Part shown: in pieces, positions 1-8,373 of the stretch
How positions within the stretch are numbered: position 1 is the first letter of the stretch
Layout of the letters: the number at the start of each line of letters is the position of its first letter
NCBI GenBank assembly: GCA_965225735.1
Contig: CBDDBN010000001.1
Span: 78,097 to 142,096 of the forward strand
From: Denitrobaculum sp965225735
Lineage (GTDB): Bacteria; Pseudomonadota; Alphaproteobacteria; Kiloniellales; Kiloniellaceae
Direction: 5' to 3'
DNA: 64,000 bases
The notes under the pieces: model-generated
Databases searched by the model: none
What the model saw: the letters and a program-made list of their open reading frames with translations, nothing else
What the model was told of the DNA's origin: nothing
Made by a program: the position numbers and the translations under genes

Positions 1-6
1 GGTCAT
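1..6 (-). CDS. Start of an unidentified gene running off the left edge
   Basis: Only the first two codons (ATG ACC) of a minus-strand gene are visible. The call rests on a strong Shine-Dalgarno sequence, AAGGAGG, 6 nt upstream of the ATG (plus-strand positions about 11-18). The gene reads away from the response regulator and may be a target of it, because a palindrome shared with the kinase promoter lies about 300 bases upstream. Nothing can be said about the product. Confidence 0.45.
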
Positions 7-333
7 GATTTCCTCCTTGATCAACTCTCTGCGAACCCGGGCGGAAATTTCTGATTGGCGGCAAAAACACCAGTGGCGCGGCCGCTCAGAAGCCCGTCGT
101 GATCGGGTTGTCTATGGAGATGTGTCGGCGGCCGGAGTCACCCACTCGCGAGGATGCTGAATTGCACCCTGTAACCGCAGTCGAACCTCCCCAATGTTTC
201 CTAGTTGCATGCTCTTCGGCATTTAATGTGAGGCTAAAAGCTGCGCCGTCTTTCGTATGCGGCGCTTGCGGCAATGTTGATACGTCAATTCACTGCGCAG
301 ACTGCGGGTTCCCGCAGTCTATCGGATAAGCGG
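7..333. other. Intergenic region upstream of the left-edge gene
   Basis: This 327-base stretch separates the response-regulator stop from the ATG at position 6. It holds one clear element, the palindrome at 302-317 (extended arms 299-320), and the ribosome binding site at the left end. I see no convincing -35/-10 pair and no credible coding frame; the short open frames here lack ribosome binding sites and family resemblance. Confidence 0.5.
302..317. promoter_or_regulatory. Palindrome CTGCGG-N4-CCGCAG, putative response-regulator site
   Basis: Arms CTGCGG (302-307) and CCGCAG (312-317) flank GTTC; the symmetry extends to AGA/TCT outside, giving nine paired bases per side (299-320). The same core with a different 4-base centre occurs at 2531-2546 before the kinase gene. 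It lies 16 bases past the response-regulator stop and has no U-tract on either strand, so it looks more like an operator than a terminator. Confidence 0.5.
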
Positions 334-1080
334 TCAGGCCCGGCCCCGCGGGCTTGCCGCGCGGATCGAAAGCCAGCGGTCAAGGTCGTCCTCGAGTGCC
401 GCAAGGCCGTCAACGTTCAGCAAGCCACGATCCATGGCAACGGCGACCGCGCGCGTGCGAGAGTTGAAAACCGGGCCGAATTCAGCATCGGCCTCGCGCT
501 CGTCGACCCCGAGCTTTTCGTAAAGATGTTTCAGGCGGCTCTGAACCCCACGCGTCGACATGTTGCGGCGCGCCGCAATCGCCTTGTCGGTCATGCCGAG
601 CGAAATATCCATCAGGACTTCAAACTCCGAATCGGTGAGGCCTTCGAGCACGTTTTCCGCGCGCTGCTGAACTCCCCTGACCTCTCGGTCGATGATGCAC
701 TGGTCTTCGCGCAGGACGCCCCGCAGAGCGAGCACCAGGCGATCCTCGCTGGCTGATTTCAGAAGGTAACCGTAGGCCGCGACTTGCGGCACGATACGCG
801 AGACTCCGCGCACGTAGGCTTCGTCTGCATAGTTTGACCAGAAGAGAATGCGCATCGAGGGATTCTTGCGCCAGATCTGCTTAGCCGCTGTCACGCCATT
901 GGTTTGCGGCATCTGCAGATCCATGATCACGCCGTGAATATCGGATCGGTCAACGATTTCGATCGCGGACTTTCCATTGTCCGCTTCGAAGACTTCATCG
1001 CATTCGGGAAGCGCGCGTGTCACTGCCTCCTTGAGGTAAGCGCGGTGGAAAGGGTCGTCTTCGGTGACCAGAATATTCAT
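334..1080 (-). CDS. LuxR/NarL-family response regulator
   Basis: A 248-residue two-component response regulator. The receiver domain (about 1-120) has the acidic pocket E7/D8/D9, the phospho-acceptor D54 in the segment MDLQMP, and the conserved lysine K108. A LuxR-type helix-turn-helix (about 147-191, containing GMTDKAIAARRNMSTRGVQ) follows, so it should bind DNA as a phosphorylated dimer. The C-terminal 55 residues beyond the HTH are longer than usual. It starts 20 bases after the stop of the sensor kinase on the same strand, so the two form an operon. The physiological signal and regulon are unknown; palindromes at 302-317 and 2531-2546 are candidate binding sites. Confidence 0.9.
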   Translation of the reverse strand: MNILVTEDDPFHRAYLKEAVTRALPECDEVFEADNGKSAIEIVDRSDIHGVIMDLQMPQTNGVTAAKQIWRKNPSMRILFWSNYADEAYVRGVSRIVPQVAAYGYLLKSASEDRLVLALRGVLREDQCIIDREVRGVQQRAENVLEGLTDSEFEVLMDISLGMTDKAIAARRNMSTRGVQSRLKHLYEKLGVDEREADAEFGPVFNSRTRAVAVAMDRGLLNVDGLAALEDDLDRWLSIRAASPRGRA

Positions 1081-1100
1081 GCCTGTTCTCTAGCTTGCTT

Positions 1101-2435
1101 CTACTCTGCCGCGTGACCGCGTTCGGAGAGAGGCGTTTCAGTGTTGGTCGCGTCTTCGCCCTCATCTGTGAGGTTTTCTGGGCTATCTTCCCTGTTTTCA
1201 TTCAGTTGAGACAAGGGAAGGCTGACGATTACTCTCGTGACATCGTCACTTGCGGCTCGGACGAAGTCGATTGTGGCGGAAATCAAGCGGGCGCGTACCC
1301 GCATGTTATCGACGCCGCCGGTTGAGCGATCCCATTGGTCCGCAGGTCCAATGCCGTTGTCTTCGACGCAGATGGTCAGGTGACTTTCGTTCGTGTCTAT
1401 GGAGACTCTGATTTTGCGCGCGCGGCTATGCTTGACCGCGTTGTTGATGGCTTCCTGCACAATCCGAAAGAGGGTCTGGCGCAGAGGTTCCGGTCCGCTG
1501 TCGAGCAGCGATGCCGTGTTGTCGGTAACCGTTGTCCTGATAGGAGGTTGCACGCTTGCGACAGAGCGTTCGAGTTGCGCCTCCACCGCCTGACTGAAGC
1601 CGAAGAGTTCCAGAATACCTGGCTTCGTGTCTTCGATGATGCGGCGCAGTTCAGTGATGCAGGTGGTGACTTCGTGATCGAGCGCGGCCAAGTCTGATGG
1701 TCGGAGGCTGGGCTGGCGGTGCAGATGCGACAGCTGGCGCGAGACGCGCGCGAGATCGGCCAGGGTCTGGTCGTGAAGATCCATGCCAAGACGTTTGCGC
1801 TCGTTTTCCATGCCCTCGGTCAAGCGCAGCGCGCCGAGGCGCAAGGCCTCTTCGCGGCCTCTGGCGGCGCCTTCTGAGAGAGCAAGCTTCTTGGCTTCCT
1901 CGCTGCGGATTACTGCGTAAACATAGGGGGCTAATAGGTCGGCGATCTCCTGCGCGGTCGCGACATCCTGTTGGCTGTATTGGTTTTTTTTGTGGTTGGA
2001 GATATTCAGCGCGCCGTGGATTATACCGTGCACGCGAAAGGGGACATGCAAGCGGCTGTGCAAGCGGGCCTCGTAGATCGGCGCATCGAAAGCGCCGGCG
2101 AAGTGGAAACGATCATCCTGCCAGGCGTCATCGGTCAGAATATAGTCAACCTCGCCACGCAAAAGCAGCCGGATGGGGCTGTGTTCGATTGGCTTAGGTT
2201 CTTTTTCTTCGCCCCAACCAGTTGTTACACCCACTTCGTAGGCGACGCAGCAGTCGCGCGTGTCCGCGAAGATGATCGAGATATCCATATGATCGTAGGC
2301 GATCAGCGCTTGGATCTCGCCGGCTACTCTTTGAAGAACCTGCTGAAAATCCAATTGACCGGCGACCGCGCGCGAAATCGCCATGTAACGGTCCAGAAGG
2401 GACCGGGCTTGCAGTGTTTCAGGCGGTTTTGTCAT
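1101..2435 (-). CDS. GAF-domain sensor histidine kinase, NarL/DegS type
   Basis: A soluble sensor kinase of 444 residues with no transmembrane segment. An N-terminal GAF-like domain (about 27-175) precedes a HisKA_3 dimerisation domain with the phospho-acceptor H221 in the MDLHDQTLADLAR motif. The HATPase_c domain follows, with an N-box (QEAINNAVKHS, 327-337) and G1 box (DNGIG, 359-363). This architecture pairs with LuxR-type regulators, and the next gene is one. A cytoplasmic GAF sensor suggests a small intracellular ligand or redox cue; the ligand is not evident. I chose the ATG at 2435; an in-frame TTG at 2459 would add eight residues, and neither has a strong ribosome binding site. Confidence 0.88.
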   Translation of the reverse strand: MTKPPETLQARSLLDRYMAISRAVAGQLDFQQVLQRVAGEIQALIAYDHMDISIIFADTRDCCVAYEVGVTTGWGEEKEPKPIEHSPIRLLLRGEVDYILTDDAWQDDRFHFAGAFDAPIYEARLHSRLHVPFRVHGIIHGALNISNHKKNQYSQQDVATAQEIADLLAPYVYAVIRSEEAKKLALSEGAARGREEALRLGALRLTEGMENERKRLGMDLHDQTLADLARVSRQLSHLHRQPSLRPSDLAALDHEVTTCITELRRIIEDTKPGILELFGFSQAVEAQLERSVASVQPPIRTTVTDNTASLLDSGPEPLRQTLFRIVQEAINNAVKHSRARKIRVSIDTNESHLTICVEDNGIGPADQWDRSTGGVDNMRVRARLISATIDFVRAASDDVTRVIVSLPLSQLNENREDSPENLTDEGEDATNTETPLSERGHAAE

Positions 2436-2530
2436 GCTTGCCGTGCTTTCCTCACCCAAAAACTAGCATGACCTATTGCTCGCAGCCAGATGTCTCGTTG
2501 CCCAGGGAGCGTTGATCTCCGCCTGCGGTT

Positions 2531-2546
2531 CTGCGGGAATCCGCAG
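2531..2546. promoter_or_regulatory. Second copy of palindrome CTGCGG-N4-CCGCAG
   Basis: Arms 2531-2536 and 2541-2546 flank GAAT. An extra CTGCGG half-site sits 8 bases to the left at 2523-2528. The site lies in the divergent promoter region between the kinase (minus) and the SMP-30 gene (plus), about 100 bases from each start. Shared with 302-317, it suggests autoregulation by the response regulator and possibly control of the lactonase. The regulator assignment is inference. Confidence 0.5.
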
Positions 2547-2660
2547 TTTCATACGACGAAAGCAGCGCCGGCATTCCGTCAATCCGGGCAGACGCCCCGA
2601 CCGGGTAGACCTAGATTCCTTATGTAGATCGGACGTAGCGTTTTTTCGGGGGAGAGGATC

Positions 2661-3563
2661 ATGACCGGCGAAGTTATCGTTCATGACGAGCGCTTTCAGT
2701 TTTTGGTCAATCCTGCCGCAAGCCTCATGAAGCTGCATAGCGGTATGCTCTGGGCTGAAGGGCCGGTTTATTTTCCTCAGGGCGATTACCTGCTTTGGAG
2801 CGACATCCCCAACAATCGAATCTTGCAGTGGGCGGAGGGCTTCGGAACGCGGATCTTTTGCTACCAGTCCAACAATGCGAACGGCAACACCAGAGATAGA
2901 GAAGGGCGGCTCGTTACCTGCGAGCATTTGACCCGGCGGGTCACACGCCGCGAACACGACGGAAGCATCACGGTGTTGGCCGACAGCTATGATGGTAAGC
3001 GGCTGAACTCACCCAATGACGTGGTCGTGAAATCGGATGGCTCGATTTGGTTTACGGATCCGCCCTACGGTATTCTCAGCGACTACGAGGGTAAGAAAGC
3101 GGAGCAAGAGCAAACAGGTTGTTTCGTCTTCCGGCTGGATGCTGCGAGCGGCGCGTTGGAGGTGGTTGCAGAGGACTTCGTAAAGCCCAATGGTCTGGCT
3201 TTTTCGCCAGACGAGTCCCTGCTCTATGTGTCGGATACTGGCCTCTCCCATCAAGCGGACGGGCCTCGGCACATTCGGGTTTTTGACGTGGAAGCCGGCC
3301 ACAAGCTCACCAAGGGCCGCGTGTTCGTCGAGATCGAAAAGGGGGTGTCGGATGGCTTTCGACTGGATCGCGTCGGTAACATCTGGACCAGTACCGGCGG
3401 CGGCGTGCAGTGTTTTTCGGCTGCTGGCGAGCTGCTCGGAGAAATTCTAATCGATGAAGCGGTAGCGAACGTTACCTTCGGCGGCCCTAAGAATAACCGC
3501 CTGTTCATTACCGCAAGTTCGTCGCTCTATGCTATTTACCTGGCCGTGAGTGGCGCAGTTTGA
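2661..3563 (+). CDS. SMP-30/gluconolactonase/LRE family protein
   Basis: A 300-residue six-bladed beta-propeller of the SMP-30/gluconolactonase family, which hydrolyses sugar lactones with one bound divalent metal. By comparison with the family, E33 (WAEGPVY), N177 (KPNGLAF) and D231 (SDGFRLD) are the likely metal ligands, and N119 (NSPNDVV) the substrate-site residue. There is no signal peptide, so it should be cytosolic. The start at 2661 is supported by a purine-rich GGGGGAGAGG about 4 bases upstream. It is transcribed alone, divergently from the kinase pair, and faces the PAS_5 gene. The natural lactone cannot be deduced; gluconolactone, arabinonolactone and related sugars are possible. 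Confidence 0.85.
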   Translation: MTGEVIVHDERFQFLVNPAASLMKLHSGMLWAEGPVYFPQGDYLLWSDIPNNRILQWAEGFGTRIFCYQSNNANGNTRDREGRLVTCEHLTRRVTRREHDGSITVLADSYDGKRLNSPNDVVVKSDGSIWFTDPPYGILSDYEGKKAEQEQTGCFVFRLDAASGALEVVAEDFVKPNGLAFSPDESLLYVSDTGLSHQADGPRHIRVFDVEAGHKLTKGRVFVEIEKGVSDGFRLDRVGNIWTSTGGGVQCFSAAGELLGEILIDEAVANVTFGGPKNNRLFITASSSLYAIYLAVSGAV

Positions 3564-3609
3564 GTCTTCCGAAAACTAAGCTGAGCTGGGGCGAGCAATG
3601 AAACTTGGT

Positions 3610-4164
3610 CTATACGCCGCGACGCGCACTGATTCGGTCGGCTTCCAACTCTTCCGGTAGGGCCGGACGCAGCTCCTCATGATTGCCGGGAGCCTTGGAC
3701 TCGTAAACCTGCCCGACAAGAACCATGTCGACGACTTCGCCTGTTCTTGAGAGAGGGAGGTGCAGACGTTTGGTCCAGCAGTGTTCTTTTCCTGCCCATC
3801 GAAAGTGGCCTTGTGAAAAAACTGCTACGACCTGTTGAACGACAGTTCCATAGAGTTGGCGGGTGAACTCTAGTGTTGAACCGCTGGTGAGTTCTTCGAT
3901 GGTCTTGCCCGTGTAGTCGATGCCATGCGCGGCCACGATCTCTGTACCGACCAAGCGATAGCGGATGTCGTGACCACCCTTCCCAACATCGGTAAGAATG
4001 AGACTTTTGAGAAGATGAGGTACTTCGGTTGGATCGAGATCTTTGCGCAGCATCGCACCAGATGCGCCGCGGCGCGCGAGCCAAAGATCATAAAGCTCGC
4101 GGAGGAGCGGGTGCGAGATGATGCTCCGGAAGGATGCCGGATGCTTTGAAGAGTCATCATACAT
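3610..4164 (-). CDS. PAS_5-domain protein of unknown function
   Basis: About 184 residues forming one PAS-like fold of the PAS_5 type often annotated in Rhodospirillales. The recognisable core runs from HPLLRELYDLW through RYRLVGTEIVAAHGIDYTGK to the terminal MVLVGQVYES strand. There is no output domain, so it may bind a ligand or partner protein. I took the ATG at 4164; a TTG at 4248 would add 28 low-complexity residues, and neither start has a clear ribosome binding site. It is convergent with the SMP-30 gene. A second PAS_5 protein with low similarity is at 26,261. Confidence 0.7.
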   Translation of the reverse strand: MYDDSSKHPASFRSIISHPLLRELYDLWLARRGASGAMLRKDLDPTEVPHLLKSLILTDVGKGGHDIRYRLVGTEIVAAHGIDYTGKTIEELTSGSTLEFTRQLYGTVVQQVVAVFSQGHFRWAGKEHCWTKRLHLPLSRTGEVVDMVLVGQVYESKAPGNHEELRPALPEELEADRISARRGV

Positions 4165-4412
4165 GGGTGGTCCGGTCGAACCCGATATTGAGATTTGTGT
4201 CGTGTCTGGAGCTGCTTTGTCTCGACCCTTACTATGCAAATAAGGCAACTGCCCAGGTTGGTCGTACTCCCTTTTCTAGGCAAAAGCCGGGATCGTGGCC
4301 GTCAACAAGGTCCACGTGCTGCTATGTAATATCGGACACTAAACCTGCAGAAATCTATACGCAATCTTACGTAACGTGTCTCTCTGTTCCGAAACTCGAT
4401 CGCTGCTCTTGC

Positions 4413-5417
4413 TTAGACGCTGATTGTGGTGCCTTCCTGCTCGAACCGATGGATGTTTGAAGCATCCGGTGTCACGAAAAGTCTATCTCCCGGTAGGCAG
4501 GTTGTTTCTCCTGGCGTGCGAACGGTAAGAAGACCAGCTCCTTCCATCTCAATATAGATGAAGGTGTCTGATCCCAGGTGTTCGGCATGACTGACGATCC
4601 CCTCCCAACTGCCGCCTTCCGATGAAAGGGAAAGGTGTTCTGGGCGGATGCCAATCTCCTGTGCGCTGAAGGCTGATGCGGCTTCGCCGGAGAGGAAATT
4701 CATCTTCGGCGATCCAATGAATCCGGCAACGAAGCGGTTGGCCGGATTACGGTATAGGTCCAAAGGTTTGCCGATCTGTTCGATGTGGCCGTCATTTAAG
4801 ACAACGATCTTGTCGGCGAGGGTCATGGCTTCGGTCTGATCGTGAGTGACGTAGACCATGGTCGAGTTCAAGGTGCGATGCAGTCTGGCAATCTCGATCC
4901 TAGTGTTTACGCGCAGGGCCGCATCCAGATTCGAAAGTGGTTCGTCGAAGAGAAAGAGCTTTGGTTCGCGCACGATCGCGCGGCCGATTGCGACTCGCTG
5001 GCGCTGACCGCCGGAGAGCTCCGCCGGCTTTCGCTCCAGCAGCTCATCCAGCGAAAGCATATCCGCAGCCAACTCGACCTGCTTCGCAATGGCATCTTTA
5101 CCGGCACCGGCTTGCTTGAGGCCGAGACTCATATTCCCCCGGGCCGTGAGGTGCGGGTAGAGCGCATAGGTTTGGAAAACCATGGCGATGCCGCGCTTGG
5201 AGGGCGGCTGCCGGTCGACGGCCTGGCCTTCGATCAGGACCTGTCCCGCGCTTTGATCTTCCAAGCCGGCGATGATGCGAAGCAGGGTCGACTTGCCACA
5301 GCCGGACGGGCCGACGAAGACCACGAATTCGCCGCTCTCGACTTCAAGGTTGATGTCCTTGAGGACTTCGACCTGGCCAAAGGATTTCTTGATACCTTGG
5401 AGTTTTAGCGAGCCCAC
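4413..5417 (-). CDS. Sugar ABC transporter ATP-binding protein (MalK/UgpC/MsmK type)
   Basis: A 334-residue ATPase that energises the ABC importer encoded just upstream. Walker A is GPSGCGKST (36-44), Q-loop Q82, signature LSGGQ (134-138), Walker B ends D158-E159, switch H192. A TOBE-type C-terminal domain (about 235-330) is typical of CUT1 sugar transporters and can take regulatory contacts. Translation starts at a GTG (5417) with AAAGGT upstream. It is the last gene of the minus-strand operon murQ-SBP-permease-permease-oxidoreductase-ATPase, so the cargo is predicted to be an amino sugar or a muropeptide-derived sugar. Confidence 0.93.
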   Translation of the reverse strand: MGSLKLQGIKKSFGQVEVLKDINLEVESGEFVVFVGPSGCGKSTLLRIIAGLEDQSAGQVLIEGQAVDRQPPSKRGIAMVFQTYALYPHLTARGNMSLGLKQAGAGKDAIAKQVELAADMLSLDELLERKPAELSGGQRQRVAIGRAIVREPKLFLFDEPLSNLDAALRVNTRIEIARLHRTLNSTMVYVTHDQTEAMTLADKIVVLNDGHIEQIGKPLDLYRNPANRFVAGFIGSPKMNFLSGEAASAFSAQEIGIRPEHLSLSSEGGSWEGIVSHAEHLGSDTFIYIEMEGAGLLTVRTPGETTCLPGDRLFVTPDASNIHRFEQEGTTISV

Positions 5418-5446
5418 CTGATCAACCTTTCTTCCTTCGTTGTGGC

Positions 5447-6508
5447 TTAAAGGTCAACCGCACGCCCTTCGCGAACACTTCGGTCCGCAGCCAGGACGAT
5501 CCGTAAGGATTGCACTGCGTCGCGCATGTGGCGCTCCAGATCTACGTCTTCCTGAATGGCTTTCAGAACGAAGGCTTGTTCCCGGTCGCAGAGTTCCTGA
5601 TGTCCGGGCTCATCGGCCATGGAGAGCATTTCGTCCGGCGCCACGAAGCGCCCAGTGTCGTTGAGAGCTGCGGAATGGACCTTGATCTTTGCGGTTTTGG
5701 TATGGGTGTCGATGTCATCGGATTTGGCGTCGTCATCCATGATGATTGAGACGCAACCACCTGGGGACATCACGTCCTTCACGAAAAAGGCGGTTTCGGA
5801 AATCATCGGACCCCAGGCCGCTTCGTACCAGCCGTTGGAACCGTCGTCGAACAGGACCTGAAGGTGGCCGTAGTTGTACATGTCGGGCGCTATTTCCTCG
5901 CTTAGGCGCAGACCCATCCCGCGAACCTGGGTCGGCTTGGCATCGGTGATCTGGCACATGACATCGACGTAGTGAACGCCGCAATCGACGATTGGCGAGG
6001 TGCTTTCCATCAACCTCTTATGCGTTGCCCAGGTTTCGCCGCTGGATTGCTGGTTCAGGTTCATGCGCATGACGTAGGGCGGTCCAAGCCGCCGGGCCTG
6101 TGCGATGAATTCGATCCAGGAAGGGTGGTGGCGCAGGATGTACCCGACCACCAGCTTGCGACCCAGACGCAGCGCGGTGTCGACAACTTTTTGAGCCTCT
6201 TCGACTGTCGCAGCCAGAGGCTTCTCGACAAAGACATGGGCACCGGCTTCCATGGCCTGAATGGCATAGTCGACATGGCTGTCCGTGTAGGTGTTGACAG
6301 ACACCAGATCCGGTTTGGTCTTGGCCAAGGCAGTTTCGAAATCGCTGAAGAAGGGATAGGCGTTGAAGTGATCCGCGAGGGCGACCGGCGAGCGGTTGAC
6401 GAGGCCGACGATTTCGAAGCCCGGATTGCGGTGATAGGCATCGGCGTGACTGAGGCCCATGTTGCCCAACCCGACGGCCAGGACCCTGACTTTTTCCGCT
6501 GCGCTCAC
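5447..6508 (-). CDS. Gfo/Idh/MocA-family oxidoreductase inside the amino-sugar transporter operon
   Basis: A 353-residue NAD(P)-dependent oxidoreductase. The Rossmann domain begins with AVGLGNMG (11-18), and the EKP motif (95-97) holds the conserved lysine; the C-terminal alpha/beta substrate domain begins near 125. Members act on sugars, inositols and glycosides. The gene uses a GTG start that overlaps the permease stop by 4 bases (GTGA), so it is translationally coupled and belongs to the transport unit. Its reaction is unknown. It is not part of the textbook route MurNAc to GlcNAc to fructose-6-P, so it may widen the substrate range, for example by oxidising an anhydro-sugar or glycoside. 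Confidence 0.88.
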   Translation of the reverse strand: MSAAEKVRVLAVGLGNMGLSHADAYHRNPGFEIVGLVNRSPVALADHFNAYPFFSDFETALAKTKPDLVSVNTYTDSHVDYAIQAMEAGAHVFVEKPLAATVEEAQKVVDTALRLGRKLVVGYILRHHPSWIEFIAQARRLGPPYVMRMNLNQQSSGETWATHKRLMESTSPIVDCGVHYVDVMCQITDAKPTQVRGMGLRLSEEIAPDMYNYGHLQVLFDDGSNGWYEAAWGPMISETAFFVKDVMSPGGCVSIIMDDDAKSDDIDTHTKTAKIKVHSAALNDTGRFVAPDEMLSMADEPGHQELCDREQAFVLKAIQEDVDLERHMRDAVQSLRIVLAADRSVREGRAVDL

Positions 6509-7344
6509 TTGACCGCTCCCGAAGTGATGCCGGCAATGAGCTGCCGGGAAAAGATGACGTAAAGAACCAGCACCGGCAGGATCGCGAGTGAGAGCGCCGC
6601 CAGCACTGCATTCCAGTTGGTGACGAACTGTCCGATGAAGACCTGGGCGCCGAGGGTGATGGTCTTGGTGGCCTCAGCCGGTGCCAGGATCAGGGGAAAC
6701 CAGAGATCGTTCCAGATCGGGATCATGGTGAACACCGCGACCGTCGCCATGGCTGGACGGATCAGCGGCAGAACCAGGCGGTAGAAGATGACGTACTCGC
6801 TGAGTCCATCGATCCGCCCGGCGTTTTTCAGATCGTCGGAGATCTGGCGCATGAACTCCGAAAGGATGAAGATAGCCAGCGGCAAGCCCTGGGCCGTATA
6901 GACCAGGATCAGCGACCAAAGGGTGTTGACCAGTTCCAAGCTGGCCATCATCTGCAGAATTGCAACGGTGCCCAGGCGGATCGGAATCATAATCCCTAGC
7001 GCCAGGTAGAGGCCGGTGAGTGTGTTGCCGCGGAAGCGGTACTCGGAAAGGGCGAAGGCGGCCATGGCGCCGAAGAGCAGCACGAAAAACAGCGAGACGA
7101 CGGTCACGGTCAGGCTGTTGAGAAAGTAGCCGAAGAAGTCGCCTTGCTTGAGAACAGTCTGGTAGCCGATCAGGCTGAAGGTCTCGCTGTCGGGCAGCGA
7201 CAAGGGGGAGCGGAAAATCGCCTTACGCGTCTTGAAGGAATTGATCGCGATCAGAATCACCGGGAAGAGGGCGATGATCGTGTAGCCGCCGAGAATCAGA
7301 TGGACCAGCGTGGAGCGGGTGAGAGAGCGGTTGGCGATGCGCAT
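6505..7344 (-). CDS. Carbohydrate ABC transporter permease (MalG type)
   Basis: A 279-residue inner-membrane permease with about six transmembrane helices. The cytoplasmic EAA loop that docks the ATPase is at about 171-197 (DLKNAGRIDGLSEY...LPLIRP). It pairs with the MalF-type permease ending 12 bases upstream. The ATG at 7344 follows a GGAGGGA ribosome binding site. The last 4 bases overlap the oxidoreductase start. Substrate is inferred from context to be an N-acetylated amino sugar such as MurNAc, GlcNAc or a disaccharide of them. Confidence 0.92.
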   Translation of the reverse strand: MRIANRSLTRSTLVHLILGGYTIIALFPVILIAINSFKTRKAIFRSPLSLPDSETFSLIGYQTVLKQGDFFGYFLNSLTVTVVSLFFVLLFGAMAAFALSEYRFRGNTLTGLYLALGIMIPIRLGTVAILQMMASLELVNTLWSLILVYTAQGLPLAIFILSEFMRQISDDLKNAGRIDGLSEYVIFYRLVLPLIRPAMATVAVFTMIPIWNDLWFPLILAPAEATKTITLGAQVFIGQFVTNWNAVLAALSLAILPVLVLYVIFSRQLIAGITSGAVK

Positions 7345-7356
7345 GCCTCGTCCCTC

Positions 7357-8286
7357 CTACAACTGGTAGCGCGTGATGCGCCGCTGGATGATGAAGAGGT
7401 AAATCGCCACCCCTGTCAGGATGATCAGGAACATCATGGTGGCGACGGTCGCACCCATATGCGGATCGCCCAGCTGCAGTTGATGCCCGAAGAAGGTGCG
7501 GTAGAGCAGCGTGCCCAGGATGTCGGTCGAAAAATTCGGACCGGCGAGCGCGCCCTGCATGGTGTAGATCAGATCAAAGGCGTTGAAATTGCCGACGAAG
7601 GTCAGGATCGAGATGATTCCGATGGTCGGCAAGATCAGCGGCAGTTTGATCTTCCAGAACTGCGCCGCGCCGGTGACTCCGTCGCATTCGGCGGCCTCCA
7701 TCAGTTCCTCAGGGATCGACAGTAGGGCGGCGTAGATCAGGATCATGGGCAGTCCGATGAACTGCCAAACCGACACCAGCGCGACGGTGGTCAGCGCGTA
7801 TGCCTCTTTACCCAGCCAGGGCGCGAAAAGGAATTTCAAACCCACCGCATCGAGCAGGGTCGGGGCAACGCCCCAGAGTGGACTGAGGATCAGTTTCCAA
7901 CCGAACCCGACGATCACGAAGGACAACAGCGTCGGCATGAAGATGGCCGTCCGGTAAAAAGCCCGGCCGCGCAGGCGCGGAATCGAGAGCAAGGCCGCGA
8001 GCGCAATGCCGATAGGATTCTGCACCAGCATGTTGATGATGAAGAAGTAGATGTTGTTCCAGAGCGCGTTCCAGAACTGGTCGGACCAGCGTGCATCGAA
8101 AAAGAGATCGGCGAAGTTTGCCAGACCGACGAAATGAGTGACGTTATCGACCTCGCGGAAGAGAGATAGGCGCAGGGTCTCCGCCAGCGGATAGATCATG
8201 ACCAGCGTGTAGACCGTTGCTGCCGGCAATAGGAACACCAGGATGTGCCAGCGAAACGGCCGGCGCGCGACCTCTTGCTTCTCCAC
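7357..8286 (-). CDS. Carbohydrate ABC transporter permease (MalF type)
   Basis: A 309-residue inner-membrane permease with six predicted helices, the first at about 14-34. The EAA loop is at about 196-220 (ELMEAAECDGVTG...LPLILP). It begins at a GTG (8286) preceded by AGGGGA about 7 bases upstream. It lies between the binding-protein gene and the second permease in the minus-strand amino-sugar operon. A strong hairpin separates it from the binding-protein gene and may lower its expression relative to that protein. Confidence 0.92.
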   Translation of the reverse strand: MEKQEVARRPFRWHILVFLLPAATVYTLVMIYPLAETLRLSLFREVDNVTHFVGLANFADLFFDARWSDQFWNALWNNIYFFIINMLVQNPIGIALAALLSIPRLRGRAFYRTAIFMPTLLSFVIVGFGWKLILSPLWGVAPTLLDAVGLKFLFAPWLGKEAYALTTVALVSVWQFIGLPMILIYAALLSIPEELMEAAECDGVTGAAQFWKIKLPLILPTIGIISILTFVGNFNAFDLIYTMQGALAGPNFSTDILGTLLYRTFFGHQLQLGDPHMGATVATMMFLIILTGVAIYLFIIQRRITRYQL

Positions 8287-8333
8287 AGCGCGTCCCCTGA
8301 AACGAGAAGGTGTTTTGACTTGAGAAATCGGTT

Positions 8334-8364
8334 GCCGGGCCGCTGCAGGTGCGTACGGCCCGGC
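8334..8364 (-). other. Perfect 9-bp hairpin between binding-protein and permease genes
   Basis: Arms GCCGGGCCG (8334-8342) and CGGCCCGGC (8356-8364) enclose a 13-base loop, beginning 10 bases after the binding-protein stop in the transcript. There is no U-tract, so it is more likely a 3' stabilising or partial-termination element. Such hairpins are known after periplasmic binding-protein genes, as in malE-malF, where they keep the binding protein in excess over the permeases. Confidence 0.6.
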
Positions 8365-8373
8365 AGACCGCGG

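Noticed and set aside
60..240. GG-N10-GC pairs resembling a sigma-54 promoter before the left-edge gene
   Set aside because: Only the GG and GC dinucleotides match; the flanking CAC and TT parts of the consensus are missing.
299..320. Inverted repeat after the response regulator as a terminator
   Set aside because: No T-tract follows on the minus strand, and the same core palindrome occurs in a promoter region at 2531-2546.
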